A stretch of 64,000 bases of DNA from UBA710 sp051655145 (GTDB lineage: Bacteria; Bacillota_I; Bacilli_A; Mycoplasmatales; Metamycoplasmataceae), in contig JBOFZK010000051.1 in assembly GCA_051655145.1 (NCBI GenBank), positions 1 through 64,000 on the forward strand, in the 5' to 3' direction. Positions 53,288 through 63,122 of this stretch are shown piece by piece. Below the pieces are notes generated by a model, which was given only the letters and a program-made list of their open reading frames with translations, was not told the DNA's origin and searched no databases. The first letter of the stretch is position 1, and each line of letters opens with the position of its first letter. The position numbers and the translations under genes are program-made.

Positions 53288-54706
53288 ATGAACAAAAAAT
53301 TACTAACCTCCCTAGGTTCTTTGTCGACTATATCTATAGTTGCTCCAATACTAATTACAGTTTCATGTGCTAGTGAAAACCCAACAAAGGTTGAACATCT
53401 AGTTATTATACCTAGAACAAACCCTAAACTTGTAAATAATAATATTGATTCTTTAAAAGGAACAGATCTTCCTGCTCAATTAATAGCACTTCATAAATTA
53501 TTTGGTGGTTCAGGTTTAACATCAGCAAATCAAAACAAGTTTAATGTTGGTGTAGATGAAAATAGAAGAGTAGTTACATTAACTACAAATCCTGGTTTTA
53601 CAATTAGTGGTAAACCTGTATTAGAATCAAACCAATATACAATTGAACAAACAGGCGAAATCACAGATTTAAATATAACAGCTATAACAGGTGCTAAACT
53701 TACAGAGGCTGAAGTTGCTACCTTAAAAAATTCAGATATCAATGTACAATGACCAGCACTTGAAAAATTATTTGGTGGAAAAGATTTTGTTCTTGCAAAT
53801 AAAGATAAATTTATTGTAGCTTTGGATGAAGCGCAATTAACAGTTACTTTAATAGCAAATACAGGACTTACAATTGGTGGTAATCCAAAATTATCAAATA
53901 CATTTACAATTGATAATAATCCTGTTGTACCAACAGATTTAGCAATTACAGCTAAAAGTAGCGTTCAACTTACAACAAGCGAAGTTAATATTTTAAAAGG
54001 TTCAAATGATAATGCAAAATGAACAGTATATGCAAAATTATTTGATGGTGCAGATTTTAAAGTTGAAAATAAAGATAAATTTACTATTACTTTTGATGAA
54101 AATTCTTTAACAGTTACTTTAACAGCGGCAACAAATTTTTCAATTTCAGGTCAAAAAACATTATCAAATACATTTACAATTGATAATCCTGTTACACCAT
54201 CAAATTTAATTATTACAGCTAAAGCATCTATAAGACTTAATGGAGATCAAATTATTAATTTAACATCAACAACTGCTGCTACTCAATTATCAGCACTTAG
54301 ATTATTATTTGAAGGAGAAGGTCTTATAGAGGCTAATTTATCTAAATTTGATGTTTCAACTAAAGCATCAACAAATATCGTTACTTTAACTGCAAAACCA
54401 AGTTTTACAATCAATGGGCAACCTAATTTAGAATCAAAACCATATACTGTTGCTAATACCGCTTTAGATACAACTAAATTAGCATCAACTAAATTAACAG
54501 CACAACAAGTTGCTGCTTTAGATGATCCAAATACAGCAGAGTCAACACTTAGATTATTATTTTCTCATATAAGTGGGAATATGCATAGATTTACTTATAC
54601 TGTTAATAAAACTACAAGAATTGTTACTTTAACAGGAAAACAGGGTTTCATTTTCAAAAATAGTGGTAGTGCAATATTAACATCATTACCCTGAATTAAT
54701 GCTTAA
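53288..54706 (+). CDS. Repeat lipoprotein 2 (five tandem domains)
   Basis: A 472-residue paralogue with signal peptide MNKKLLTSLGSLSTISIVAP and lipobox ITVSC. Five domains of the same type follow; the last is divergent and ends LPWINA, echoing the TPWNNG end of lipoprotein 1, so the final domain is a distinct terminal class. No promoter is seen in the 30-nt spacer, but the Shine-Dalgarno block AAAAAAGGAATTAAAAATGA is identical to that of lipoprotein 1, so the two genes appear to form one operon. Confidence 0.87.
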
Positions 54707-54738
54707 TAATAAAAAATTTAATTAATTATAAAAAGAAA

Positions 54739-55740
54739 CTAAGTCTTAAATTCAATCAATCTAGGATTTTTAATTAATCCCCGACCTTCTTTAGCAATTG
54801 GTTTTCCATTTAAAATAACAGCATCTGCTGAGAAGTGAATATTGATTCTTAAAATATATTCACCAACACCATAAGCATCCACTGGACAATTAGCGTCTTC
54901 AAATTCTTTTATTTTTTTTGCATCAAAACCTGATGAAACAATTATTTTGACATGCTTTCCTCCATTTTCATCAAGAGCTTTTCTTAATCTTTTAATTTGC
55001 TCAATATTTACTCCATAATAAGGCTCTTCATTATCGAACATATGATCAACCATATTAGCTGAAGTATCAACTCTTACTCCAAATAATTTATCTTTAAATG
55101 TTTTAAGAACAATTAAGGAATCTTTAATTACATCATTACTAAAATCAACTAAAGCAATTAATTCCTTAGTTTTCGGGAAAGTCTGATAATAAGCTTCCAT
55201 TGTTTTTTTAATATTCCCTTTAAAGTTTTGAATTAAAACATGAGGAATAGAACCGAAAACTACTTTTGAATTTCCCCGAGAACCAGCTAAAGTTGAATGT
55301 TTATAAATTCCTCCAACTTCAACTGCATAACCATCGATTTCTTGATTAAGATAATGGTCAGCTCTATCACCCATATAAATAACTTCTTTACCATTAGCGT
55401 TTTTTAAACAATGATAGGCACTAGTAGCTATTGAAGTACTTCTTGCAAGCATTCCATCAATCATCCCTTCATATATTCCAAAATACTTATATTCTCCTTC
55501 TAAAGTAAGAACAGGTTCTAAATTATTTACAATACTTCCTTCTGGCACATATTTTATTTTATATTTATTAATTTCTGTATTATCTTTTAAAAATTTTAAA
55601 ACTTCATTTATCCCACATAATTTAGTATCATTTTTTCTTTGGAAAAATTGCATTAAAATGATATTCCCTGCTGAGAATTTTTTAATTATTTTATTTGCTT
55701 CAATAAAATATCTTGAAACATATTTATCAACTTTTTTCAT
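54739..55740 (-). CDS. pncB: Nicotinate phosphoribosyltransferase
   Basis: A 333-residue enzyme of NAD salvage making nicotinate mononucleotide from nicotinate and PRPP. Segments GDRADHYLNQEIDGYAVEVGG, HSTLAGSRGN, VRVDTSANMV and IIVSSGFDAKKIKEFED match the type II PRTase barrel of NAPRTase, including D-x-T and SSG phosphate loops. It is much shorter than the approximately 400-490 residues of E. coli and human enzymes, as in other mollicutes. An AAGGGG Shine-Dalgarno precedes the ATG. It separates lipoproteins 2 and 3 and lies on the opposite strand. Confidence 0.9.
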   Translation of the reverse strand: MKKVDKYVSRYFIEANKIIKKFSAGNIILMQFFQRKNDTKLCGINEVLKFLKDNTEINKYKIKYVPEGSIVNNLEPVLTLEGEYKYFGIYEGMIDGMLARSTSIATSAYHCLKNANGKEVIYMGDRADHYLNQEIDGYAVEVGGIYKHSTLAGSRGNSKVVFGSIPHVLIQNFKGNIKKTMEAYYQTFPKTKELIALVDFSNDVIKDSLIVLKTFKDKLFGVRVDTSANMVDHMFDNEEPYYGVNIEQIKRLRKALDENGGKHVKIIVSSGFDAKKIKEFEDANCPVDAYGVGEYILRINIHFSADAVILNGKPIAKEGRGLIKNPRLIEFKT

Positions 55741-55814
55741 TTTTCCCCTTAAATATTATTTTTAAATTATATAATAAATGATTTTAAAAACTTATTGATT
55801 TCTTTTTTATGACT

Positions 55815-55820
55815 TATAAT
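55815..55820 (+). promoter_or_regulatory. -10 box of lspA
   Basis: TATAAT ending 8 nt before the ATG at 55829, without a Shine-Dalgarno, in the 88-nt pncB/lspA divergent spacer. Confidence 0.5.
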
Positions 55821-55828
55821 AAATAAAT

Positions 55829-56407
55829 ATGAATTTTAAAAATTATTTTAAACGTTTGAAATTATTTGTCATTAATAAATGAAATAATGAAAAAAAATAT
55901 ATTATCAGAAATTACATTATCTTTTTTTCTATTATTTTAGCTCTTATTTTAATCGATCTTCTTACTAAAGAATTTATTTTTAAATGAGCTATATATGGAC
56001 AAACTGGAGATGGGGAAATAATTTTACAAAATCCTTTTATCGGGTTTAGATCAATAGCTAATCCTGGACTTACATTTATCAATTTTGAAATTCCAGTCTG
56101 ACTTGTCAATTTATTTTCCGTTTTAATTTTAATTTTTTCAACAATTGTCGTTTTCTTTTGTAGATCATGAACATTTATGTTTTGATCTATTTTTACTTTT
56201 GCTGGAACCTTTGGAAACTTTTATGATCGGGTAGCATTTAATGGTGTTGTAAGAGATATTATTTACTTTCCTTTTCTTCAAGGGAATAGTTTTTTTGGTG
56301 GGACATTTAATTTTGCTGATGCATTTGTTGTTTTCGGTTCTATCTCTGGTCTTATCTTTATTTTAATTTTAGCAATAGATGAAATTAAAAGAAATCGTCA
56401 AAAATAA
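55829..56407 (+). CDS. lspA: Lipoprotein signal peptidase (signal peptidase II)
   Basis: A 192-residue membrane aspartic protease that cuts before the lipidated Cys of prolipoproteins, exactly the reaction needed by the surrounding lipoproteins. Four hydrophobic segments are seen. The catalytic motifs are FGNFYDRV and FNFADAFVVFG, each with an Asp, and the early LIDLLTKEF and SIANPGLTF (in place of N-x-G-x-A-F) elements. An N-terminal basic extension of about 25 residues is longer than usual. Many Trp codons are TGA. Its stop is 1 nt from the convergent tmcAL-like gene. Confidence 0.92.
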
Positions 56408-56408
56408 T

Positions 56409-57299
56409 TTATTTTATTTTTAAAATAATATAAAGCATTGTTCTTTTGATTCTTGAACTTGTATATCTTTTAGAAGTTACTTTATTAACAAATTCATCAT
56501 ATGTTTCAAGATCAATATTTTTTTTAAATAAATTTTCCATTCCTTCGGAAACTAATTTAATTTCTCTTAATTTTTCAGCTGGAGTATTTCTTATAATTTT
56601 TTGAAATATTGGATACTTATCTTCAATGCATTGATATTTTTTTATTTTAACTGGAGAAAAGGGTGAGACATCTTCATTGTTTTTGACCATTTTTCTGATC
56701 TGAGTAGCTGAAGCAAAATTACTTACTGTTTCTTCTGAATAAAAAGGAATTGTTCTTTTAATACAAAAAGGGATAATATCATATTTCATCTCTTCAATTC
56801 TTTTAACATATTCCATTCCTAAAATATCATTTGGTAATGTAAAATTTTGCCCTAAGAATTGTTCTAAAACTAAAGAATTAGCTTTTGGGAAAGATATCCC
56901 AGTTTTCATCACCACTTTTATTTTTTGATAATAATCATGATTATTATTAATAATTACTTCAGCCGCTTTTTTAAATAAAGAAATATCACCAGTTTCAGAA
57001 CCGAAAAAAATTTTATCTATTTTATTTTTAGCAACAATATCAATTGCTCCTTTAGCAAAAATATGAGCGGCTTGTGTTGCATATTTAAAGGGTAATTTAA
57101 TTACCTTTTTAATTCCATATCCTTTTACTATTTTCTTTCTTTTTCAATAACTTAAAATATTTATTTCTCCCCTTTGAGTATATTTACCTGAAAGGATAAT
57201 AATAATATCTTCATTAGGAAAATTTATTTTAGCTTGATTTATTAAATAAACATGACCATTATGAAAAGGATTAAATTCAGCGACGATTGCTACAGACAT
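56409..57299 (-). CDS. Nucleotidyltransferase of the TmcAL (tRNA-Met cytidine acetate ligase) family
   Basis: A 296-residue protein starting MSVAIVAEFNPFHNGHVYLI, the classic TmcAL/YlbM start with the HxGH-type ATP motif. LSGKYTQRGEINILSYWKRKKIV is the second conserved segment and SSRIKRTMLYIILKIK near the C-terminus is a conserved RNA-contact element. TmcAL acetylates C34 of elongator tRNA-Met using acetate and ATP. B. subtilis TmcAL is about 415 residues, so this is a reduced version lacking about 100 residues of the C-terminus. A TATAAT ends 6 nt before the ATG. Confidence 0.85.
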
Positions 57300-57305
57300 A
57301 AAAAA

Positions 57306-57311
57306 ATTATA
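57306..57311 (-). promoter_or_regulatory. -10 box of the tmcAL-like gene
   Basis: TATAAT on the minus strand, exactly 6 nt before the ATG at 57299; no Shine-Dalgarno. Confidence 0.5.
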
Positions 57312-57444
57312 TTATATTTAGTATTAATAGTTTATCCTGATTATCCTAAAATCACAACAGCATAAAATTTAATTAAAAATATTTAATTATTAAAAGGAAT
57401 ATAAATATTATGTTAAAAAAAATAAATTTTTATAAAGGAAAAAT

Positions 57445-58629
57445 ATGAACAAAAAATTACTAATATCACTTAGTTCTTTATCAGCTATAGCAGTTGTAGC
57501 TCCAATATTAGTTATAGTTTCATGTTCTAGTGAAGCACCAGTGGAAGGTAAAGATTTAATTATAATAAAGAGAACTTCACCTAAAATTACACAAGCAGAT
57601 GTTACTGCTTTAAAAGGAACAGCACTTCCTTCTCAATTAATAGCACTTAATAAATTATTCGGAGGATCAGGTTTATCATTAACTAATCAAGCTAATTTTA
57701 AAGTAGCAATTAATGAAACTGATCAAATAGTTACTTTAACAGCGAATACAGGATTTACAATTAGTGGTAAATCTTCAATAGTTTCAAATAAATATACAAT
57801 TGAAGGAACAACTGAAACTACTAATTTAGTTATTACACCTATAGTAACACCTAAACTTACAGATGCAGATGTTACTCTTTTAGGAGATACAACTGATACA
57901 GATAATGCTAAAAAATGAAATTCATTAGCAAAATTATTCGATGGATCAGGATTTAAACCTGAAAATAAAGGTAACTTTAGTGTTGCAATTAATACAACTA
58001 CAATGAAAGTTACTTTAAAAGCTAATACAGGATTTACAATTAATAATGTTGAAACAGTTGAATCAAACGTATATACAATTGAAAGCACTACTCCTTCAGT
58101 AAGTTTAAATATTACAGCTAATGCAACCGTAGAATTAGATGGTAATCAAATTCTTAATTTAACATCAGCAACTCCTGCAGATCAAGTTACAGCTCTTAAA
58201 TTATTATTTGGTGGAACAGATCTTACAGAAGCTAATTTAGTTAAATTTACTGTTGCAATTGATCAAACAACAAATAAAGTTACTTTAACAGCTGCAACAG
58301 GGTTTACAATTGGTGGTCAATCTAAATTAGATTCAGTGCCATATACTGTTAAAAATATTTTGGTAGATATGGCACCAAAAAATCCACTTAGAATACCAGA
58401 AGATCAATTAGCTGGAATAATTGCTAAAATAAAAGCAAATAATACAGATGATGTATGAGCTCAAATTGGTTGATTTTTTCATCCTACAACAGTAACTAAT
58501 TTTCAGTATTTTACTTTTGTTCTTGATGAAGCCGCTAGAACAATTACTTTAACAGCAAAACAAGGATTTATCTTCCCTAATAATCAAACTGTAATAGTAT
58601 CAACACCTTATCCTGTTATAACTCCATAA
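57445..58629 (+). CDS. Repeat lipoprotein 3 (four tandem domains)
   Basis: A 394-residue paralogue. The signal peptide MNKKLLISLSSLSAIAVVAP leads to VIVSC with the lipid-anchor Cys27, followed by a Ser-Ser-Glu spacer. Domains 1-3 are standard; domain 4 ends FPNNQTVIVSTPYPVITP, the terminal class seen in lipoproteins 1 and 2. TGA near 57916 and in the last domain is Trp. A near-consensus TATTAT lies 33 nt before the ATG, and the Shine-Dalgarno is AAAGGA. Confidence 0.88.
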
Positions 58630-58726
58630 AATTAATTAATTTAAATTAATATATATAATAAAAAAATAAAAGTATTTTTTGTTTTTTGCTTTTTAAAAAA
58701 TATTAAAAAATTAAATAAAAAAGTAT

Positions 58727-58732
58727 TATAAT
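58727..58732 (+). promoter_or_regulatory. -10 box of lipoprotein gene 4
   Basis: TATAAT in AAGTATTATAATTAG, 35 nt before the ATG; same context as at lipoprotein 1. Confidence 0.5.
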
Positions 58733-58767
58733 TAGATGATAAAAAAAATTTTATACAAAGGAAAAAA

Positions 58768-59688
58768 ATGAACAAAAAACTATTACTTTCGCTAGGGTCT
58801 TTATCAACTTTAGCAGTTGTAGCTCCAATATTAGCTACAGTTTCATGTGCTAGTGAAGCACCAGTTGATGCTACTAATTTAATTATTACAGCAAAAACAA
58901 GTCCAGTATTAACTACAGAAGAAGAAACTACTTTAAAAGGAACAGGAACAAATACAGATAAATGAGCAGTTCTTGCAAAATTATTTACAGGAGCAGGATT
59001 TGTAGAAACTAATAAAGATAAATTTACTGTTGCTGTTGGTACAGATAATAAAGTTACTTTAACAGCTATTAAAGGATATAAAATTAATGGTGGAGAAACA
59101 GTTGTTTCAAATGCATATACAATTGGTACAACACCTCCTGCAACTACAGATTTAGATATTAAAGCTTTAGGTGCTGCAGCTACTGTTACACAAGCTCAAC
59201 TTAATAATTTAAATTCAGCAACAGAAACTGATAAATTAGCAGCTCTTAAATTGTTTTTTGATGGTAAAGATTTAACAGAAGCGAACTTCCCTAACTTTAC
59301 TGTTGAAATTGATTTTGCAGGTGCAGTAATTAAATTAACAGCAAGTAAAGATTTTACAATTGGAACTAAAACTGAAGTAAATTCATCTACATTTACTGTT
59401 TCAGATAAAAATTTAAATTTTGCCGTTACAACAACAGCAACTCCATCTTTAACAGCGGCAGAAAATACTGCTTTAGTTACTCCTACATCAGCTAATTTAG
59501 CAGATCAAAAAACAGGTCTTGCTAAATTATTTACTGGTATAACAGATGCTAATTGAAATTTCTTCACTTTTACAGTTAATGATACTGCTAAAACAGTTAC
59601 TTTAACAGCTAAAAAAGGTTTTGTTATAGGAGCTGCTAATACAGCTACTGATACAACATTAGTTTCAAAAACTTTTACAGTTGCATAA
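58768..59688 (+). CDS. Repeat lipoprotein 4 (three tandem domains)
   Basis: A 306-residue paralogue. MNKKLLLSLGSLSTLAVVAP and lipobox ATVSC. It is the shortest complete member: three domains, unusually rich in Thr and Ala (GTGTNTDK, TTTATPSL). The final domain ends TLVSKTFTVA. Trp codons are TGA. Its own promoter and a strong downstream terminator make it monocistronic. Confidence 0.87.
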
Positions 59689-59715
59689 TTAAAAAAGCAA
59701 ATTATTTTAAATATT

Positions 59716-59744
59716 AAAAGCAAAATTTAATTTTTGCTTTTTTT
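59716..59744 (+). terminator. Terminator of lipoprotein gene 4
   Basis: A 10-bp stem AAAAGCAAAA / TTTTGCTTTT with a TTTAAT loop, then T; 27 nt after the stop codon. Confidence 0.75.
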
Positions 59745-59774
59745 ATTATCTTAAACATATTTTTTGAAAAAGAT

Positions 59775-59780
59775 TATAAT
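59775..59780 (+). promoter_or_regulatory. -10 box of lipoprotein gene 5
   Basis: TATAAT in AGATTATAATTAAA, 34 nt before the ATG. Confidence 0.5.
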
Positions 59781-59814
59781 TAAATCAAAATAATTTTATA
59801 ATTCAAGGAGAAAA

Positions 59815-62043
59815 ATGAATAAAAAAATATTAATAACATTAGGTTCTTTATCGACAATAGCAATTGTTGCCCCAGTATTAATTACAATGTCTTGTGCAAA
59901 TGAATCAACAACAACTATTAATTTAACTATTTCAGCTAAAGAAAATCCTAAACTTACAGCAAATGAAGAAACTCAATTAGAATCTGGAACCGATGCACAA
60001 AAGCAAGTAGCACTTGCTATGTTATTTGATCCTATAACTGCAGAAAATTATAAAAATTTTACTTTTACAATTAATAAAGATACAAAAATAGTAACTTTAA
60101 CTGCAAGAAAAGGATTTATTTTTGGTAATTCTAATACATTAAATTCAAATGCTTATATAATTGATAAACCTATTCCCGCAACAAATTTAAAAATTACAAT
60201 TAAAGCTAGTCCTAAACTTACACCTTCAGATATTGTTATCTTAGAAGGAATTTATCCTTTAGCTCAATTACCAGTACTTCAAAAATTATTTGAAGGTGAA
60301 GGACTTATTTCAGCTAATCAAGATAAATTTATTATTTTAGTTGATACAAATAAAAAAATAGTAACTTTAAAAGCTAATATGGGTTATACAATTAATAATG
60401 CAGAAACCTTAGCATCAAATCAATATACAATTGATACAACACCGCCTATAAATATTAATTTAATTCTTACGGCTCAAAAAGATCCTGTACTTACAATAAA
60501 TGATATTACTAATTTATTAACAGGAACAGATACTACTAAAAAATTAGAATCGCTTAAAAAATTATTTGGTGGAATAGACCTTACAATCGCAAATATGGCT
60601 AATTTTGATATTGATATTGATCAAAATAATAAATTAGTTACTTTAATAGCAAAAATTAATTATTCAATTAATGGAGAAAAAATCTTCGCATCAAATCCAT
60701 ATAAAGATGAAGTAACATCACCGGCTATAGATTTAACTATTACACCTATAGCTAGTGTTATACTTACTAATAATGATGTTACTGCTTTAGAAGGATCAAA
60801 TGCTGGAGAAAAATGAACAGTTCTTCAAAAATTATTTGAAGGGAAAGATTTTCTACTTGCAAATATAGGTACTAAATTTACTGTTGCATTTAATAAAGTA
60901 AATTTAGAAGTTACTTTAAATGCTGAAACAGGTTTTACAATTAATGGGAAACTAACATTATCAAATATTTATGCTACACCAATAAATTTAACTCTTACAA
61001 CTAAACCAGGAGCAATTACTCTTACAACAATTGATCTTATGGATATAGAAGATCAAAATATTCCTAAAAAAGTAGCAGCTCTATCTAAATTATTTGGTGG
61101 AATTGATATTATGAATCAAGTTTATTTAAAAATTAAAATTGGTCCAGGAAATATTATTACTTTAACCACTTATCCAGGATATACAATTAATAATGTAGAA
61201 ACCTTAAGTTCAAGTAAATATCAAATTATTAATTCTAATCTTAATATAACAGCAAATCAAAATGTAAAATTATTTTCAACTGAAGATGCTTCAATAAATG
61301 AAAAACCTAGTGATATAAATCGTTTTGATCAATTAGCTGTTCTTGAAAAAATATTTACAGGAATATCTATTGCAAATTATCAATACTTTACATTTGAAGT
61401 AATCAATAAAGTTGTTAGTTTAAAAGCTAAACCAGGAATTGTTTTTGGTGCAAATCCTAATACTGGTACAACTACTTTATCAGCTCCAGCTTATTCTCTT
61501 TATATTAATTTAGATATTTTACCTATTCCTCAAACTATTGCTCTTTCAGCGGCAGAAATATCTGATTTACAAGGGATTGACAAAGTTAAACAATTAGTTA
61601 TTCTTAAAAAATTATTTCAAGGATCTGGTCTTACAAGTCAAAACCAAGCTAATTTTAAAGTAAGTGTTAATCCTTTTGCAAAATTAGTTACTTTAGCGGC
61701 TAATGATGGTTATGCTTTTAGTGGTTTTTCTCTTTTTCTAAATACTATTTATACTAATACAAAAAATATTTTAACTATAACAGCTAAAGATAATCCAACT
61801 TTAACAAGACAAGATGAAGCTATATTAGGTCAAACTTTAAATGATACTTATTTACCTTTACAATTACCAATACTTCAAAAATTATTTGATGGAGTTACAA
61901 AAGATAATCAAAAATTTTTCTTTATTGTTGTTGATAAAACTAAAAAAATTATTACATTAACAATTGATAATCGAAATTTTAGTGATTATATTTTTAGTAA
62001 TAACACTGACAAAGTTGCATCAAATACTTATACATTAAGCTAA
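59815..62043 (+). CDS. Repeat lipoprotein 5 (eight tandem domains)
   Basis: A 742-residue member, the largest in the array. Signal peptide MNKKILITLGSLSTIAIVAP, lipobox ITMSC, then NES. Eight tandem domains of about 85-95 residues follow; one (LTLTTKPGAITL...) lacks the longer linker, while the sixth and eighth carry insertions. The first domain resembles domains 3/4 of lipoprotein 1 (FDPITAENYKNFT), suggesting exchange between paralogues. One TGA Trp is in GEKWTVLQKLF. The ATG has an AAGGAG Shine-Dalgarno. Confidence 0.88.
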
Positions 62044-62081
62044 ATTTTATTATAAAAAAAACAATAAAATTTACTTAAAAT

Positions 62082-62095
62082 AAAAAAAAAAAAAA
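62082..62095 (+). repeat. A14 homopolymer upstream of lipoprotein gene 6
   Basis: Fourteen consecutive A, the longest homopolymer I noticed in the window, 21 nt upstream of the -10 box of lipoprotein gene 6. Tracts of this length slip readily in mycoplasmas. Confidence 0.8.
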
Positions 62096-62116
62096 CTATT
62101 TAGTATTTAAAAGTAC

Positions 62117-62122
62117 TATAAT
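62117..62122 (+). promoter_or_regulatory. -10 box of lipoprotein gene 6
   Basis: TATAAT in AAGTACTATAATTA, 53 nt before the ATG, a longer leader than in the other lipoprotein genes. Confidence 0.45.
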
Positions 62123-62175
62123 TATATAAATTGACTCATATAAATTAAAAGAAATTTTATAAAAAAGGTGGAAAT

Positions 62176-63108
62176 ATGAATAAAAAAATATTAATTTCAT
62201 TAAGCTCTTTATCTATGGTAGCTGTAGGGCTTCCGATGTTAGCTACTGTTTCATGTTAAAGTGAAACCCCTCCACCTAAAGAGATTAATTTAAACCTAAC
62301 AATTAAAATATCACCTCAACTTGCAGATTCAGATATTACTGCTTTAGAAGGAAAAAATTTAGCTCAACAATTAACTGCATTAGGTAAATTATTTGGTGGA
62401 GAAGATCTTACATTTCAAAATCAATCTAATTTTACTATTATAATTAATAAACAAATTAGAAAAGTTACTTTAAAAGCTAAAAATGGTTATAAGATTGATG
62501 GTAAAACTGAATTAGTATCTAATATGTATTCAATTATTAGAGAACCAGAAACATTTAAAAATTTAGTTATTACTCCTAAACCAGCACCTGCAACTTTTAC
62601 AAATGCTGAGATTACATTATTGCAAGGTAAAGATATTATTTTACAATTCCCATTACTTCAAAGATTATTTGAAGGAAAAGATTTTAAAATAAGTAATTAT
62701 ACTGATTTTAGTTTTTTAGTAGATAAAGATAAAAAAGTAATTTCATTAATAGGGGAAAACGGATTTAAAATTGATGGGAAAGATTCTTTAGAATCAAATG
62801 TGTTTAATCTTACATTAGATGTTTTAAATATTAGTCCTAAAGTTAATCCGGTAATAAGTCAATTACGATCAGATGCTATACATGCTCCTTTAACAGAAAT
62901 TAATAAACCTGCTTTCGTTTTAAATTTCCAATTTTTATTTAATGGTATTACAACTTCAACTTTTGATAATTTAACTTTTACAGTTTCTAAGGATAATGTA
63001 GTAATTCTAACAGCTAATGAAGGTTATGTTTTTGGAACTCAAGTAAATGGCGGAACAAAAACAGTACAAGTTAAATATACAATAGGAATTGAAAATAAAT
63101 TTATTTAA
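62176..63108 (+). pseudogene. Repeat lipoprotein 6, interrupted by a TAA directly after the lipobox Cys
   Basis: The leader MNKKILISLSSLSMVAVGLP ... LATVSC is intact through Cys27 (codon 62254-62256). Codon 28 is TAA (62257-62259) where paralogues have TCT or GCT, and the frame then continues open for 282 codons with three well-conserved repeat domains to TAA 63106-63108. A GGTGG Shine-Dalgarno precedes the ATG. The rest shows no other damage, so the stop is recent, read through, or a sequencing error. As sequenced it would give only a 27-residue peptide. It shares an operon with lipoprotein 7, 14 nt downstream. Confidence 0.8.
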
Positions 63109-63122
63109 ATAAGGAGAAAAAA

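Noticed and set aside
57410..57445. A short ATG frame starting just upstream of lipoprotein 3, overlapping its start
   Set aside because: It lies in another frame and continues into nonsense. The lipoprotein ATG has a good Shine-Dalgarno and signal peptide, so the upstream ATG is not needed.
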